Source: Persicaria tinctoria (Eukaryota > Streptophyta > Magnoliopsida > Caryophyllales > Polygonaceae). From it: a stretch of 64,000 nt of DNA. Numbering within the stretch: the first letter of the stretch is position 1; each line of letters opens with the position of its first letter. The DNA lies in contig JBANSL010000003.1 in assembly GCA_037127255.1 (NCBI GenBank), positions 49,060,814-49,124,813 on the forward strand, given 5' to 3'. The notes beneath the pieces are model-generated. The model was not told the origin of the DNA and did no database searches. It was given only the letters and a program-made list of their open reading frames with translations. This document shows positions 24,244 through 36,594 of this stretch, in pieces. Position numbers and translations under genes: made by a program.

Positions 24244-25061
24244 GTTATGCTTTGATCATCCGCTACCTTTTATATGTTTATTCCCTACTCGAAAGAATAG
24301 AGATTCATGTTAACAACTTGCATTATAAACATAAAACTGGTATATACAATTAGGGTGACTTGAAAAGGTTGTGTAATTGTTGGAAAAGGCAAAAGCTTGC
24401 TCCTTTAATGTGACTGCACAATTGTTCATATTATCTTGTGCGTGTTTGGTTATCGTCGCGGTAAGCCTAGACTTTGGAAGATCTTTTATATATTTGTTTA
24501 CTTCGAATTATTCAACCCTAGTTGATTTCTATCCACGATTCTTTACCATCCCCATGCTCTTCGGCCACCTTTTCCGACTTATTTAGGTCTGTGCAGGTCA
24601 CTCGACATCGACTAATCTAGTTGACATCGAGTGCATTGATCGGCTAACAGTCTTCTGAGTCAGTCGACGTCGACTATTGAGTACTCGAGATCGAGTTCCC
24701 TACTCAAGATCGATTGCTGCTTGTGTTTTGTATGTACTCGAGACAACCATTTTACTCGACGTCGAGGTATTCTGGTCAATGTCGACCAAACCTGTTGCAT
24801 GCTGCTGTTATTTCTACTCGAGATCGACTACACTGATCAAGGTGGACTGCAATCCATTCGAGGTCGAGTGCTTCTGAGTCGACTTCAGAACGTGATTTGT
24901 TGGCTATATGAGATTCGCTTACCCGCTTCCTCGTGGATCGAACCTGACTTTCTTCAACTATAGCGGGAGAGAGTCTTGAACGTTATTTGCACGGAATGGA
25001 ATCGGTTTTCTTGTTTTATTTATATTTTATTTGCAACTTCGATATTCCCTCCTCAACCAAT

Positions 25062-25079
25062 TGGCACCGTTGCCGGGGA
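25062..25079 (+). other. Primer-binding site, Asp tRNA (element A)
   Basis: TGGCACCGTTGCCGGGGA differs by one base from the sequence in B (41744-41761), which is complementary to the 3' end of plant tRNA-Asp(GUC). Asp priming is typical of Athila-type elements. Confidence 0.85.
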
Positions 25080-25144
25080 AGTGATCATTCACGCCCTAGG
25101 TAGCTACTTTTCACGTTCTGATTTGAGTTTTCTTCTTTAGGTGT

Positions 25145-27434
25145 ATGCGACGTTCTGGTCAACCACCTGAATTCGATTCATTAAACGACTCCGAACGTCT
25201 TCCATGCATCCCCTCTAAACTAAAAAAGATCATGGCAACCGCAGAAACAAAGGCTGAGATGATCGAAAGGCTTTAGAGGGAGCTATTAGCCAATACTAAT
25301 GCTCTCACTACTGAGACGGTACACGCCGACCTTGAAGAGCATGCCAGGAGACAAGCCCAAGTTGAGCTCGTCTGATATCCCGCTACAGCTAAGGACTATG
25401 GATCCGACACTAACTGTGCCAAAATCCGCTATTCTTATCCCTCCTACTGATTTTGAAATTAGAAAATTCTTTCTTTCTAAAATTAAAAAGCATACTTTTG
25501 AAGGCCGATCTAATGAATGCCCTCTCCCTCATATAAAGGCGTTCGCTGACTTATGTGAAACTCTTGCCGAAGGAGAAAACCTTGAATATGCCAGACCAAA
25601 AACATTTTGTTGGTCTCTTGTAGGGAATGCATTGAAATGGCTCGAAGGATTGACCCTGTGATCACTAATGACATGGATAGAGGTTAAGAATATGTTCCTT
25701 AATAAATTATTTCCTCCCTCCAAGAGAGTGCCCCTGCGCCAAAAGATCACAACATTTAAACAAAAACACAGGGAGCCGTTGGCACGAGCATGTGACTGGT
25801 ACAAAGAGCTACTGCAATCTTGTCCTACTCATGGGCAGCCACCATACGTTATTCATGAGATCTTCGATAACTCTCTTGATGATGCAAATAGGGAACGGAT
25901 CAAGTCATACACCGCCTACCGCTACATCAAGCTTACACCGACGGAGGCTTGGGCAACTATGGAGAGGTTGACTAACTTCGACAACACATATGGGACTCCT
26001 GCGACTTACAACAACACCTATGCGAGGCAAACCCCATCCATTCTCCTATATGAGCCTTCCAAAGAGATTGATCCCCACATCAAGGAGCAATTCTACAAAG
26101 GTCAAAACCATAAACTCCTTAAACAAGTTATATTCCTTTATGTTAACCAACCTTGCATTGAATAAGGATCGCAGCGGTACACCACCGCTGAGTTCCCAAA
26201 TACGGAGCAAGTAATGTTAGTAGAGACTCACGAGGAAGCTGCCTACAAGGGGGGTCCCAATCGCTATATGGGGAACCAACGGTTCTATCAATCACAGTGG
26301 AACCAAGGTACACCTAGGAACCCCCCACCATATCGAGCTCCTGGACATCCAAAGAGAGACCAACAGAAGGATGGCCTACAAACCGTCCTCGATGAGATAA
26401 GAAAGAACCAAGCTAAAAACGACCAATCCACTAGTGCCATCCAAACTCAGCTCCACAACCTCACTACAAGATTCGAAGAGACCAGAGTGGGTCAACTCGC
26501 AGATTCAAATCCCAAGGGCAAAACCGGGCACATCACCGCTATACGACTATGGAGCAGACATAAACTACACGAACCAGAGATCGGGGAAGAGAAAGACAAA
26601 TCTGGAAACCCACTTGACATCGACCATCCAGTCGATGTCGAGTCACCTGTACTCAACGTCGAGTCACCACTCAACGAAGAGTCTTCTGCTCAGCAACACC
26701 ACTAGACGTCCACTCCTCCAGTCGAAGTCGAGTCCCCTCCAGTCGTCGTCGACTACTCTGCACCACCTCCAAAGGTTGTTCTTTCTTCAAAACCCAAAAA
26801 GATGCACCAATTCCCTTCCAAGGCGTTGAAGGACCCCGTGACAGGTAAGTTTAAACGCTTTGTGAAATTGCTTCAAGGACTAAATGTTACAATTCCTTTT
26901 ACAAAAGCTCTTCATGAAATGTCTACCTACATCAAGTTTCTCAAGGAGATCCTTAGCAACAAGCGATCAATTACAGAAATCGTCGGCGACTACAAGAGTA
27001 TGGATTTCCCTGAGAAAAGATCTGACCCTAGTAAGTTCGCTATCACCGTAGGATTTGGACAACAAGGCTATGAAGCACTGTGTGATCTAGGGGCAAGCGT
27101 GAACATCATGCCCTTATCAATATGGTCAAAGGTGAAGATTGGAGCACTAGAGCATGTTGATGCCAAGCTATACATGGCAAACAATACAGTGATAATCCCT
27201 ACATGTATGGTTGATGATGTCCCTGTCCAGGTTGGTAAATTCTATATTTCCGCAGATTTTCTTGTTATAGATATGGCGGAAGATCCTGCTTGCCCTATTA
27301 TTCTTGGTAGACCTTTTCTAGCTACATTAGACGCCAACATCAGTGTCAGGAAGAGACTCCTCGCTTTCATAATAGGGAACGTAGTCTTAGAATTCTCTTT
27401 CGGCCCAACAAAGAAGGAGGTGCCATGGATATAG
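25145..27434 (+). pseudogene. Degenerate gag-protease of element A
   Basis: Starts at ATG 25145, four bases after a T-rich AG. Compared with B it has in-frame stops near 25274 and 25373, a 2-nt loss near 25398 that shifts frame, then one frame to 27434 broken by TGA (25659-25661), TAA (26163-26165) and TAG (26703-26705). The capsid-like core (about 25460-26000) matches the retrotransposon gag family (FNKLFPP-like and EPLARAC motifs). The zinc knuckle is destroyed: the second Cys is a stop, and the His and last Cys are replaced. The aspartic protease at about 26980-27430 still shows DLGA and ILGRPFLAT. The product would be virus-like-particle Gag plus protease. Certainly non-functional. Confidence 0.88.
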
Positions 27435-28150
27435 GTAAAAAGCATAGGCACACAAGAGAACGAGTATACAACAACGGAGGTAAGCACTGAGAAGCCACTC
27501 GACATTGACAGCAAGCAGTTGACGTCGACTTCCACACTCAACTTCGAGTGACTAGACTCGATGTCGAGTCCCCCTGTTGATCTCTATACATGTCTAAAGC
27601 CTAAGTAGAGGGTCCCTCTACTCGACGTCGAGTCATCTAACTTGATATCAACTGACCCTCAACCCGAAGATTACTGTTTTGGGCCCGAAAAGGTAAGTTC
27701 AACTATAATTTCTACCTCTCATCCGTTAATTAATAAGAATTTTAGAAGGGTCCAGGCCCATGGCGAGCTAACCTATGCAGGATTAGGGCTTAGAAAAAGA
27801 AGAAGAAAGAGGCCAAGGGATCATATAAGGACAACAACTTCTCAGCAGAGCTTAAGTACTATGAACAGGACCTAGGTGATCCAAGAGAAGGGCAAGACAT
27901 GAAGGGGCCTCATATGAAGGGTTCTTGAGCATAAAAGAAGAAGTCTTGCCTTCGTGTGAAAGCTAACAAGTTTCAGTTTAAGAAGCATAAAGGATCGTGA
28001 AGAGGAGGAAACGAAGTCCCTTAATGACTAGTCGATGTTGACTCGATCAAGTTGATGTCGATTGCAAAAGAAGGGTCGAGCACAGTAGATGACTCAACGT
28101 CGATTAGGCCACTCGACGTCGACTTCCCAGAAACACCCTCGACTGTATAT
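27435..28150 (+). other. Degenerate post-protease part of element A
   Basis: After the protease the sequence carries TCGA-type clusters (27490-27640, 28020-28140) as in the B and C linkers, but no intact frame. I could not recognise the GPF-type tail that ends the B and C frames. Confidence 0.5.
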
Positions 28151-28153
28151 TCT

Positions 28154-28173
28154 AAGTATGGGGTGGGGGGAAG
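28154..28173 (+). other. Internal purine-tract-like motif (element A)
   Basis: AAGTATGGGGTGGGGGGAAG is shared with B (45498-45518) and C (32773-32793, reverse). It resembles the true purine tract AAGTATGGGGTGTT found at the 3' LTRs, about 1.2 kb upstream of it. Confidence 0.6.
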
Positions 28174-28723
28174 CTTGAATTAGATTATAATATGATTATA
28201 CATGGTGAACTTTGGGTAAATTTTTCGTTTTGATATGCTAAATTGCTTAACCCAAAGTTTGTAAATTGTTCAAAGAAATAGTGTAATGGAAGCTAAAGCA
28301 AGGCTCGACGATGCAGAAGGGGGTTCATTAGGGATATTGCACAAAATTTCCTAGTAAAGGGAAGTCTCAATGAAGTGCGATTTTTTCCTGAGAAAACCAC
28401 AAAAGGGTGGTAAATTTGATATTTCTTTTGACATGTTGCACAATAAGAAGATGGAGGATTTTATATTTTCCATATAATACTCATATTCATATTCATATTC
28501 TTAGCCATACTAATGCCTAATTGCATCACAAAAGCCATATATATGCTCTACATTATTTTTCCTTCACATACATTATAAATTGCCCATTTTTTACCTTATA
28601 CCATATCCGGTGATTTTGTTGAGAATGGATGTCATCTTTGGAGTTATTATATGGTGATATGGTGTTGCATTATTATCGAAAGTTGTTGGCAGGAAAGTTT
28701 CAAAGTTATGAAAAATTTAATGG

Positions 28724-28915
28724 GTGAAAGAAAATCCGGTATCCTCGGGAGGTAAAGGTAGATCGACCCTACCTGCGTTGAGATGTTAGTTCCGTAGGAT
28801 GGGATACAAAGATGAGGAGTCCGAAGCACTAAGTATCCAGGGCCATTCATGAGACCCATGTTTGCGACTCGCGAGAAGGCAATGCTGAGGTTAGAGAGGT
28901 AAAAGCATTATATTG
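28724..28915 (+). other. Conserved 3' non-coding block (element A copy)
   Basis: About 190 bp, including TTTGCGACTCGCGAGAAGGC and AGTCCGAAGCACTAAGTATCC, is strongly conserved with 46096-46280 (B) and 32001-32192 (C, reverse) without any open frame. It may be a structured RNA element in the 3' UTR. Confidence 0.55.
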
Positions 28916-29185
28916 AAAAAAGCTTTGAGCGAAAGAGTGAAAGGTGGGAAATATGATGAAGAAGGAATGTGGTAAAGAAAGTATGGAAATAAAGTTTGAT
29001 TTCCCTGGATTTAACACCACATGGCCGAAAATTGTCCACCTTTAGCCTTTTACCAATATACCCCTTTTTGAGCTTGCATAAATTCCCCTTGATTATTGTT
29101 GCTTTGTCGCATGGAAAATTGTTTTCATAACTTCATTTTGTGTGAGATGTTGCTTTTGATTCACATGCATGAAATTGAAGGTAAT

Positions 29186-31594
29186 TGTTGTTGCAGGAGG
29201 ATGGTCAAGTATGAAATAAATATAAAATATAGTTCAGATTGACTTCCCTGTCTCAGCAAATAAATACAAGACTTCCTCCCGTTGTAGTAAGAGAAAATCA
29301 GGATCGAATCCACGAGGAAGCACGTCAGCAGTTCTCAGGTAGCTGTAAATTCTAACAGAAGTAGCAGAAAGACAAAAACACAGAAAGGAAAGAAACAAAT
29401 AAACCCGGCAAGGGCAACTAAAACAAAAGCAAAGAACAAGCAAAACAAGAAAAGACAAATCGAAACAAAGCAAAGCAAGGCACTGGTCGATCTCGACTAC
29501 AAGCTCCTTGAGATCGACAAAGGCAGAAAAACAGAAACTTCAGAAAGTGAAAATCGACGACAACAGAGAAAACTTCAACTCGACCTAGACCAGTCCTACT
29601 CGAGATCGACCACGGCTTACTCGATCTCGACAAACCTTCCTCTGTATCGACTAGAATGCAGAAACTTAAAATTGCAGAATTAAAGACAAACGCAGATTTT
29701 CGACAGAAATAAACTTCAATATATTAAAAGACTTCCAAAGCCAGGGTTTCAACACCACAACGATAACCATGCAAAGTAACACATAAAGGCATAAAAGATC
29801 ATGCTTTTCATCAAATAACTTTCGTCATTAACAAATAGGCATATAGAGGCTTTCGCATAAACCCTAATTGTTACTAACCCTTTTTCACATAATTAATCCA
29901 AGTTGCATTAAGATCACTTTCGCTTCAATAATACAAACAAGGATCACCTTCAACTCTCGCAAAAGAATCATGCTCATAGGGATAGAAGATGAATTGCACA
30001 AAAGATCTGACCTTTATCGCATCGCCTCACATGGCCACCGTCGGGCTCACCCCGGCCCCAGAAGTGGGTGGACTACTCACGCCTCATTGCAATAACAGAC
30101 ATTGATTGATGAAAAGAAACTTGCATTAATATAAATTCAAAGCCTTTTACAATCCTGGCAATCAACTTTCGCAGAAAGCCAAAACCCTAAAAACCTTAGA
30201 ACTCCTAAACTTCTCTGTGGAACTAACTAATTGTCTCTGAAATTGAATCGTGAATTGAATTGTTGATTGAATGAATAAAACTGAGCCCCCTAGGGCCTTA
30301 TTTATAGCCTTCATTCCCTAGCTATTCTAGGAAAGAAGATATCTATCTCTATCTAAAACTTTATCTAAAACTTGAAAGGATAAATAAATTGTTTTAAAGA
30401 AATAAATCTTAAAAGGAAAAGATAAAACTAAATAGGTAAGTCTTCATGTGTTGATAGATCTTGTCTCCATGATGATAGAACTTGATGGAATCGGATAGAT
30501 CTCGGCCAAATCGACTCCTTCGCGCCCAAGGAATCTCAATTCTACTCGGACAGGTCTCGTCGAGAAGTTTCTGGAATTTGGTCTACTCGACCTCGAGTAG
30601 GGCTCGTCGACCTCAAGTAGGGTGGTTCGTCGACTGGACTTCCTCGGCTAGATCTGCTCGATGTGCTCGGACTTGGCTCACTGGGCTCTCGTCGACCTCG
30701 ACAAGACCTAGTCGATCTCGAGTAGGATTAGGTCATCGACTAAGTCTCCTCGGGTGACTCTGCTCGACAAGGCTCGGACAAGGCTCCTCAGGTGCTAGTC
30801 GATCTCGAGTAGGATGGCTCTGTCGACCAGGCTTCCTCGGGTTGGTGTGGTTGACTGGCTCGGATCTGGACTCAGGCGCTTGTCGATCTCGACAAGCCCT
30901 AGTCGACCTCGAGTAAGGTGGCTTCCCGACTAGGTCTTCTCGAGTTGCTCTACTCGATGGACTCCGAATCTGGACTCAGGCGCTCGTCGACCTCGACAAA
31001 GGGTCCTCGAGATCGAGTTGAGTGGTGTCCTTCCTTTCCGCTTCCGCGAGTTGCCTCTTCCGTTGGCAGCGAGTTTTTCCGCGGCAGCGAACGGTCCGCT
31101 ACAGCGAGTCGAGTCGCTGGCAGCGAGTGCCGCCTGGTCGTCCTCGGCTCCGTCCTCGGCTTCTCTCCTTGTCGACTCCGGGTGTGGCCTCTGGGCTTCG
31201 TCGATCTCAACAAGTGGTCCTCGAGATCGAGTAGGGTCTGGAACCGGGTTGGTCTGGCTTGCTTGATAAGGCTCTGTCGACAAGGCTCTGCTCGGACATG
31301 CTCGTCTAGGTCGAGTAGGCCTACTCGAGATCGAGTAGCCTTGACTCTCACACTGGTTCCGCTGCTTTGACCATGGACTTCTGTAGTGTTTTTCCGAGCT
31401 TTTCCGACCTTCTGTAGAATTGCTGTAAAATGCCTCGATTTCTGCGAATTAAACAGAAACTGGTGTAGATTCCATAATTTGGCAAATAAACATAAACTAC
31501 ATAGATTCTGTACTATCTAAACCCAAATGAATGCAATGTATACAGAAATCGATATAAAAGTTACTGTAAAACATGGCAGATTCAGCTCACAACA
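29186..31594 (-). repeat. Element C 3' LTR (2409 bp)
   Basis: TATA box on the minus strand at 30298-30306. A TCGA-N2-TCGA cluster occupies about 30586-31335. Frames on the plus strand here (for example 30918-31370) are translations of that repeat. Confidence 0.92.
30586..31335. repeat. TCGA-N2-TCGA cluster, C 3' LTR
   Basis: About ten exact TCGANNTCGA decamers (spacer mostly CC, TC, GA) plus many single TCGA words, irregularly spaced. A decamer with eight fixed bases is expected about once per 65 kb in random sequence. Confidence 0.8.
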
Positions 31595-31608
31595 AACACC
31601 CCATACTT
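31595..31608 (-). other. Polypurine tract (element C)
   Basis: The reverse complement AAGTATGGGGTGTT directly abuts the 3' LTR. The same 14-mer abuts B's 3' LTR at 46684-46697. Confidence 0.8.
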
Positions 31609-32000
31609 AAGCTTGGTTGTCCTCAAGCAATACTTTTAATTGTCATTCAGGGGAAGAATTCAAACTCTCAACATCTTAGATTCATTCTTATATGTCCCTG
31701 CAATCGATTACCATCCTCGAAAAGGTACTAGTGTCACAGATTCATGCATGTGCAAATATGTAAAAGCAACATCTACTCACAAAAGGAGGGTTATGCAAAA
31801 ACATAATTCATAAGACAAAGCATTGATAATCAAGAAGACTTTAATTTAAGCTCAGGAAGGAGTAGATTGGTTAAAGGCTAAAGGTGGGCAATTTTTGGCA
31901 ATGTGGTGCTTTTGATCCGGGGAAATGGATTATTTTCCAAACTGAATTTCCATATTCCTTCTCCATTTGATTCATCACCTTTCATAATGTTTTTATCAAT

Positions 32001-32192
32001 AATAATGCTTTTACCTCTCTAACCTCAGCACTGCCTTCTCGCGAGTCGCAAACATGGGTGTCATGAATGGCCCCGGATACTTAGTGCTTTGGACTCCTCA
32101 CAATGTGTCCCATCTCTCCAAACTATTATCTTAGAGAGCAGGGTCAATCTACCTTTATCTCCTGAGGTGATTGGATTTTCTTTCACTCATTA
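32001..32192 (-). other. Conserved 3' non-coding block (element C copy)
   Basis: Minus-strand counterpart of 28724-28915 and 46096-46280. Confidence 0.55.
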
Positions 32193-32772
32193 AATTTTCC
32201 ATATATTTCAAACACTTTCCCGCCAAACTCCAATAATGATAATAATCACAACATAAACACCATATGATAATCTCCATAATGTAACATCATTCTCAACATA
32301 ATCCCCGAATAAGGTAAAGATTGGCAAATATTTAGATCATGTGGAGTAATAATTGAAATAAGGCATATTATGGCTTTTGTGATGCATAAGCATAGGTAAG
32401 GCTAGGATTTTAAACATATGAGCATTATATGGAAATATAAAGTCCTCCATCATTTTATCATGCAACATGTCAAAAACAACTTTAAATTTTACCTCATTTC
32501 ATGGTTTTCAAGAAAATAATGCACTCCATTGTGACTTCCCTTTACTAGGCAATTTCATGCTATATCTCTAATGAATCCAATTTTGCATCGTCGAGTTCAA
32601 TATAGCTTCCATGACATTATTCAAAAATTTCAATGGGGGTCATTTTTCTCAAAATTTTGGAAAACATGCATATAAGCACATAAATAAATAATGCATTCCA
32701 AAATAGCCATGTAGCAATTCCAAGAAATAATGCACAAGTTATGTCAAATAAATCAAATATGCATAAAGTAAG

Positions 32773-32817
32773 CCCTTCCCCCACCCCATACTTAAATATT
32801 ACAGTGTCCTCACTGTA
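32773..32817 (-). other. Internal purine-tract-like motif with adjoining hairpin (element C)
   Basis: The reverse complement of 32773-32793 is AAGTATGGGGTGGGGGAAGGG. Just upstream in the sense direction, TACAGTG/CACTGTA (32800-32817) form a 7-bp stem around AGGA. The same module is at 45473-45518 in B. Confidence 0.6.
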
Positions 32818-33071
32818 TATAAAACACAAGGTAAGGGTAAAGAAAGAAACTCACAAGACAGGTGTGCAGTTCGAATGGAACACCTCCTAGGCCGAGTTTG
32901 AATATAGCTTGGTTCTATCCATGGACCTGAAAAGTAGAAGACATATACCCATAATAGCAAAACTAAAAGTGTTCAAAACCAAAAACAAATACAACAAAGT
33001 CTCAAATGTCCTAAAAAGTCTATGTACATGATCTAGATTTTATAGTCGCTAGGCCGACTTTCCATTAATGC

Positions 33072-36000
33072 TCAAGGTGGCATCTGCAGGGCCCATGTAG
33101 CTTGGGCCTCAAATAAGACTCCATTTTTGTCCATCAGTTGCAATCCTCCAGATGGATCTTGTTCACCACGAACGGTCCCATCCGCTTCTTGTTGAATTTG
33201 TTGGGAAACCAATGATCCTTTGATTTAGAGACACAGAGCTTGTCTCCTACTTCATATTCCTTAGGCTCATCATTGGATATCCTGCACAATCGCACATACC
33301 AAGGCAGATCTCTCCCATGTATAGATAAATCTTTAATGGAAATAGGCGAAGAAAGATCCATACCTTGGCTTACCTTCGCAGAGACGGAATCGGGAACCAC
33401 TGTATTTGGTCGATCTCGACTAGGGCTAGTCGATCTCGACAAGACTGCTGGTCCTGGTGGTGGTCTGGTCGAAGAGGTAGAAGTCTACGAAGATAGGGGC
33501 TTGTCGATCTCGACGAGACTGGTCGACCTCGACAAGGACTCCGCTCCTGGTGGTTTGCCCATCGACGAAGGCGGATCTGGTGGAGCCGAGTGGTGGTCGA
33601 CCTCGATAAGGCTAGTCGAGATCGATGAGGCTGGTCCGTCTGATGGATTCTGTGTCGAGGAAGACGGTGCTGGGCTCCTTGATCGGTGGTCGACCTCGAC
33701 AAGGGTGGTCGAGGTCGAGGAGACTTGATCACCTGGTTGAGTCAGCGTCGAGGAAGGCCGAGTCGAAGTAGGGCACTGCTGGTCGACCTCGACAAGACTA
33801 CTCGAGGTCGAGTAGAGTGGCTCCTCTGGTTTGCTGCTCGACGATGCTGGTGCTGGTGGAGTCACCTTGGTCTGGTCGAGATCGACTAGGGCTCTACTCG
33901 ATGTCGAGGAGACTTGGTCGACCTTGACCCCATACTTAGTCCCTGTCAAGGCATCCGAAAAATAATGAATCCACAACGACTTACCTTGGTCCGTGTCGAT
34001 TGGATTCTCTGTGTTCTCTTTGAGGATTGCCATGATCTCCTCCACCTGGGCCTCCATGTCCCTCTTTTCTATCTCTTCAGGGGTCATATTTCTGACCTTG
34101 GGTTCCCCGCAGGTGATGTAGCCAGCTGAGATAGATTTGACCTCTTCCATTGGACTTGTATGCCTTTCAGTTTTATTAAAGGAATACTCAATTACCTCAT
34201 CGCTGATGTTGAAGGTGAGCACTCCTTTCCTTACGCTTATGTTGGCATCCACCGTCGCCAAGAATGGTCTTCCTAAGATAATTGGACAAGCAGGATCTTC
34301 TTGCATATCAACTATTAAGAAATCAGCAGGGACGAAGAATTTACCTACTTGTACTGGGACATTTTCCACCATGCCTGTGGGGATGACCACCGTGTTGTTG
34401 GCCATGTATAGTCTAGCATCCACATGCTCTAAGGCACCTATCTTAATCTTGGACCAAATTGTTAAAGGCATTATACTCACACTAGCTCCAAGATCACATA
34501 GGGCATTAATTTTGTATGGACCAAATCCAATAGTTATAGCAAACTTACCTGGATCCGGCCTCTTCTCCAATATGTCCAGATGGCTGCATTCCTCTGTGAT
34601 TTCAGCCATTGATCGCTTTTTGCTCAGAATCTCCTTTAGGAACTTGACATAGGACGACATTTCATTGAGAGCTTCTGTGAAGGGGATGGTGACGTTGAGC
34701 TTCTGAAGCATCTTGATGAAGCGCTGAAACTTTTTCTCCGCCGGGTCCTTTAGAGATTTTGTGGGGAAAGGCAGCTTCTTTTTCTGATTCGGAGACAGAA
34801 CAGACGTCGGTGGTGTTGCAGACTTCTCTATGTCGACCAGGGGCTCCTCGACATCGACAAGGCCTTTGTCGACATCGACCAGATTGGGCCCAGTCGAGTT
34901 GCTGTGTGGTGCAGATGAGGATTCTGGAATTTTTTCCTCGAGGTCGACGAAGGTCTTGTCGAGATCGACCACGGCTTTGTCGAGATCGACTTGCTGTTCC
35001 TCGTCGTTCTGCTGCTTTTCGACCTCTGGCTCTTGCAGTTGATGGCCGCTTCTGAGTTTTATAGCAGCGATGTGTCCAGTCTTTCCCTTAGGATTTGGTT
35101 CTGAAGATCCTAGAAGTGTCCCTGACTTTCTGGGGATTCCTGCTGCTAGCTGACCAATCTCCATATCAACTGATTTCCGCCAGATATCAATTTCCCCAAG
35201 CCTAGAGTTGACACCTTGCATCTGAGTATAGACGGAGTTGAAAGATTGCCTAGTCTCTGAGTGGTTCCTCCGTATTTCCTCCAGGACTGTCTGTATATCA
35301 TCCTTTTTCTGCTCTCTTTCCGGATGTCCTGGAGCTCTGTAGGGCGGGGGATTCCTAGGGACACCTTGGTTCCATTGTGGTTGCTGAAACCTTTGGTCCC
35401 CCATGTAGCGATTGGGTCCTCCTGCGTAAGCTACATCCTCATGATGCTCTTCCATCCCGACTTGCTCTGTGTGTGGGCAATCAGTAGTGGTGTGCCTTTG
35501 CGATCCGCATTCTATGCAAGGCTGGTTGACAGAGAGATACTTTACTTGCTTGATGAGCTTCTTATTCTGGTCTCTATAGTATTGCTCCCTAACATCAGGA
35601 TCAATCTCCTTAGGTGGCTCATATAGGGGCATGGATGGTGCTGGCCTGGCGTATGGGTTCTCTTCATAGGTTACAGTAGACCCATACTTGTTGTCGTAGG
35701 TAGTGAGCTTCTCTAGCACACCCCATGCGTCACTTGGCGGCATCGTCAGATACTCGTAGCGAGTATAATTGTTGATTCTGTCCTTAGTGACTTGATCAAG
35801 AGAGTTGAAGAAGATCTCCTGAATGATGTAGGGTGGATGTCCATGAGTAGGGCAGGATCGTAGCAGTTCCTTGTAGCGTTCCCATGCCCTTGCCAGTGGT
35901 TCCCCTTTCTGCTGTTTAAAGGCGGTGATTTTCTGGCGGAGATGTGCTGTTTTGGCAGGTGGGAAGAATTTGTTTAGAAACTCTTGCTCTACTTGGGCCC

Positions 36001-36511
36001 ATGTGGTTAGTGATTTTGGTTTCAGCCCTTCTAGCCACTTCAGTGCAGGTCCAGCGAGCGACCAACGGAAAGCTTTCATCTTGACATATTCCAGAGTTGT
36101 ACCTTCTGCAAGAGTACGACACATATCATGAAAATTAGTAATATGTTCAAGAGGACACTCATTAAATCTGCCGTAAAAGGTGTTATTTTTAAGCTCTATA
36201 AGAAACGGAGTGCGAATTTCAAAAGAGTTTTAAGGGATTAGAATCGCCGATTCAGGCACGACGAGAGTTGGGTGCATGTAGTCCTCTGTCGTGGTTGGAT
36301 ACTGGGCAAGCTCAGCCTGTGCTTGTTCCCTTGCTGCTCTCTCAGCGGCGATAGCTGCATCCTTTGCGGCCAATTCCCTGGTAAGCCTAGCGACCAGCTG
36401 TTCCTGTGTCTCAGCGGCCGCCATGATCCTTTTGAGTTTAGAGTGGATGTGTAGGTAGCGCTCCGGTTCGTCTAAGCTGTCAAACTCAGGTTTTTGACCA
36501 GAACGACGCAT
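33072..36511 (-). pseudogene. Gag-protease-GPF frame of element C (nonsense- and frameshift-interrupted)
   Basis: One frame runs from ATG 36511 to 33134. It is broken by TAA at 36230-36232 (a Glu codon in B) and TAG at 33485-33487 (a Ser codon in B); a 1-nt deletion near 33150 then replaces the last residues, and the equivalent of B's stop lies at 33072. Order: N-terminal coiled-coil-like segment, retrotransposon Gag core, zinc knuckle C-x2-C-x4-H-x4-C (CIECGSQRH...C), an acidic V/L-D-x-D linker encoded by TCGA repeats, aspartic protease with DLGA and ILGRPF, a second acidic linker, and an integrase-C-terminal-like module (EVGDK ... FPNKF ... MGPFVV). Reverse transcriptase, RNase H and the integrase core are absent. 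The family resemblance is to Athila/Tat. Confidence 0.9.
33410..33935. repeat. TCGA-N2-TCGA cluster in C coding sequence
   Basis: About a dozen TCGANNTCGA decamers in ~525 bp, in register with the reading frame so that they encode V-D-L-D, V-E-I-D and similar acidic tetrapeptides. A second coding cluster lies at about 34825-34990. Confidence 0.8.
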
Positions 36512-36573
36512 ACACCTGAAAAGTAACTCAAAGAAACAGTGAGAACTGACTACCTAAGGCGCGAATGATTGCT

Positions 36574-36591
36574 TCCCCGACAACGGCGCCA
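36574..36591 (-). other. Primer-binding site, Asp tRNA (element C)
   Basis: The reverse complement is TGGCGCCGTTGTCGGGGA, three bases from the 5' LTR edge; one mismatch to the B site. Confidence 0.88.
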
Positions 36592-36594
36592 ATT

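Larger units (their letters stand above)
23157..25059 (+). repeat. Element A 5' LTR
   Basis: Starts TGATGTCC and ends near ...CTCCTCAACCA, two bases before the primer site. Homologous to 39167-40971. It contains a TATA box (23972-23980), a donor-like AAGGTAAGC (24235-24243) and TCGA-rich clusters at about 23580-23745 and 24595-24890. Confidence 0.8.

Noticed and set aside
30918..31370. 150-codon frames in the C LTRs (also 38347-38799) and their minus-strand partners
   Set aside because: They are translations of the palindromic TCGA repeats, which keep several frames open on both strands.
33240..33728. Plus-strand frame opposite the C gag-protease gene, and the mirrored frames at 44330-45035
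   Set aside because: Shadows of the real coding strand; the L-V-E-I-D type repeats arise because TCGANNTCGA reads similarly on both strands.
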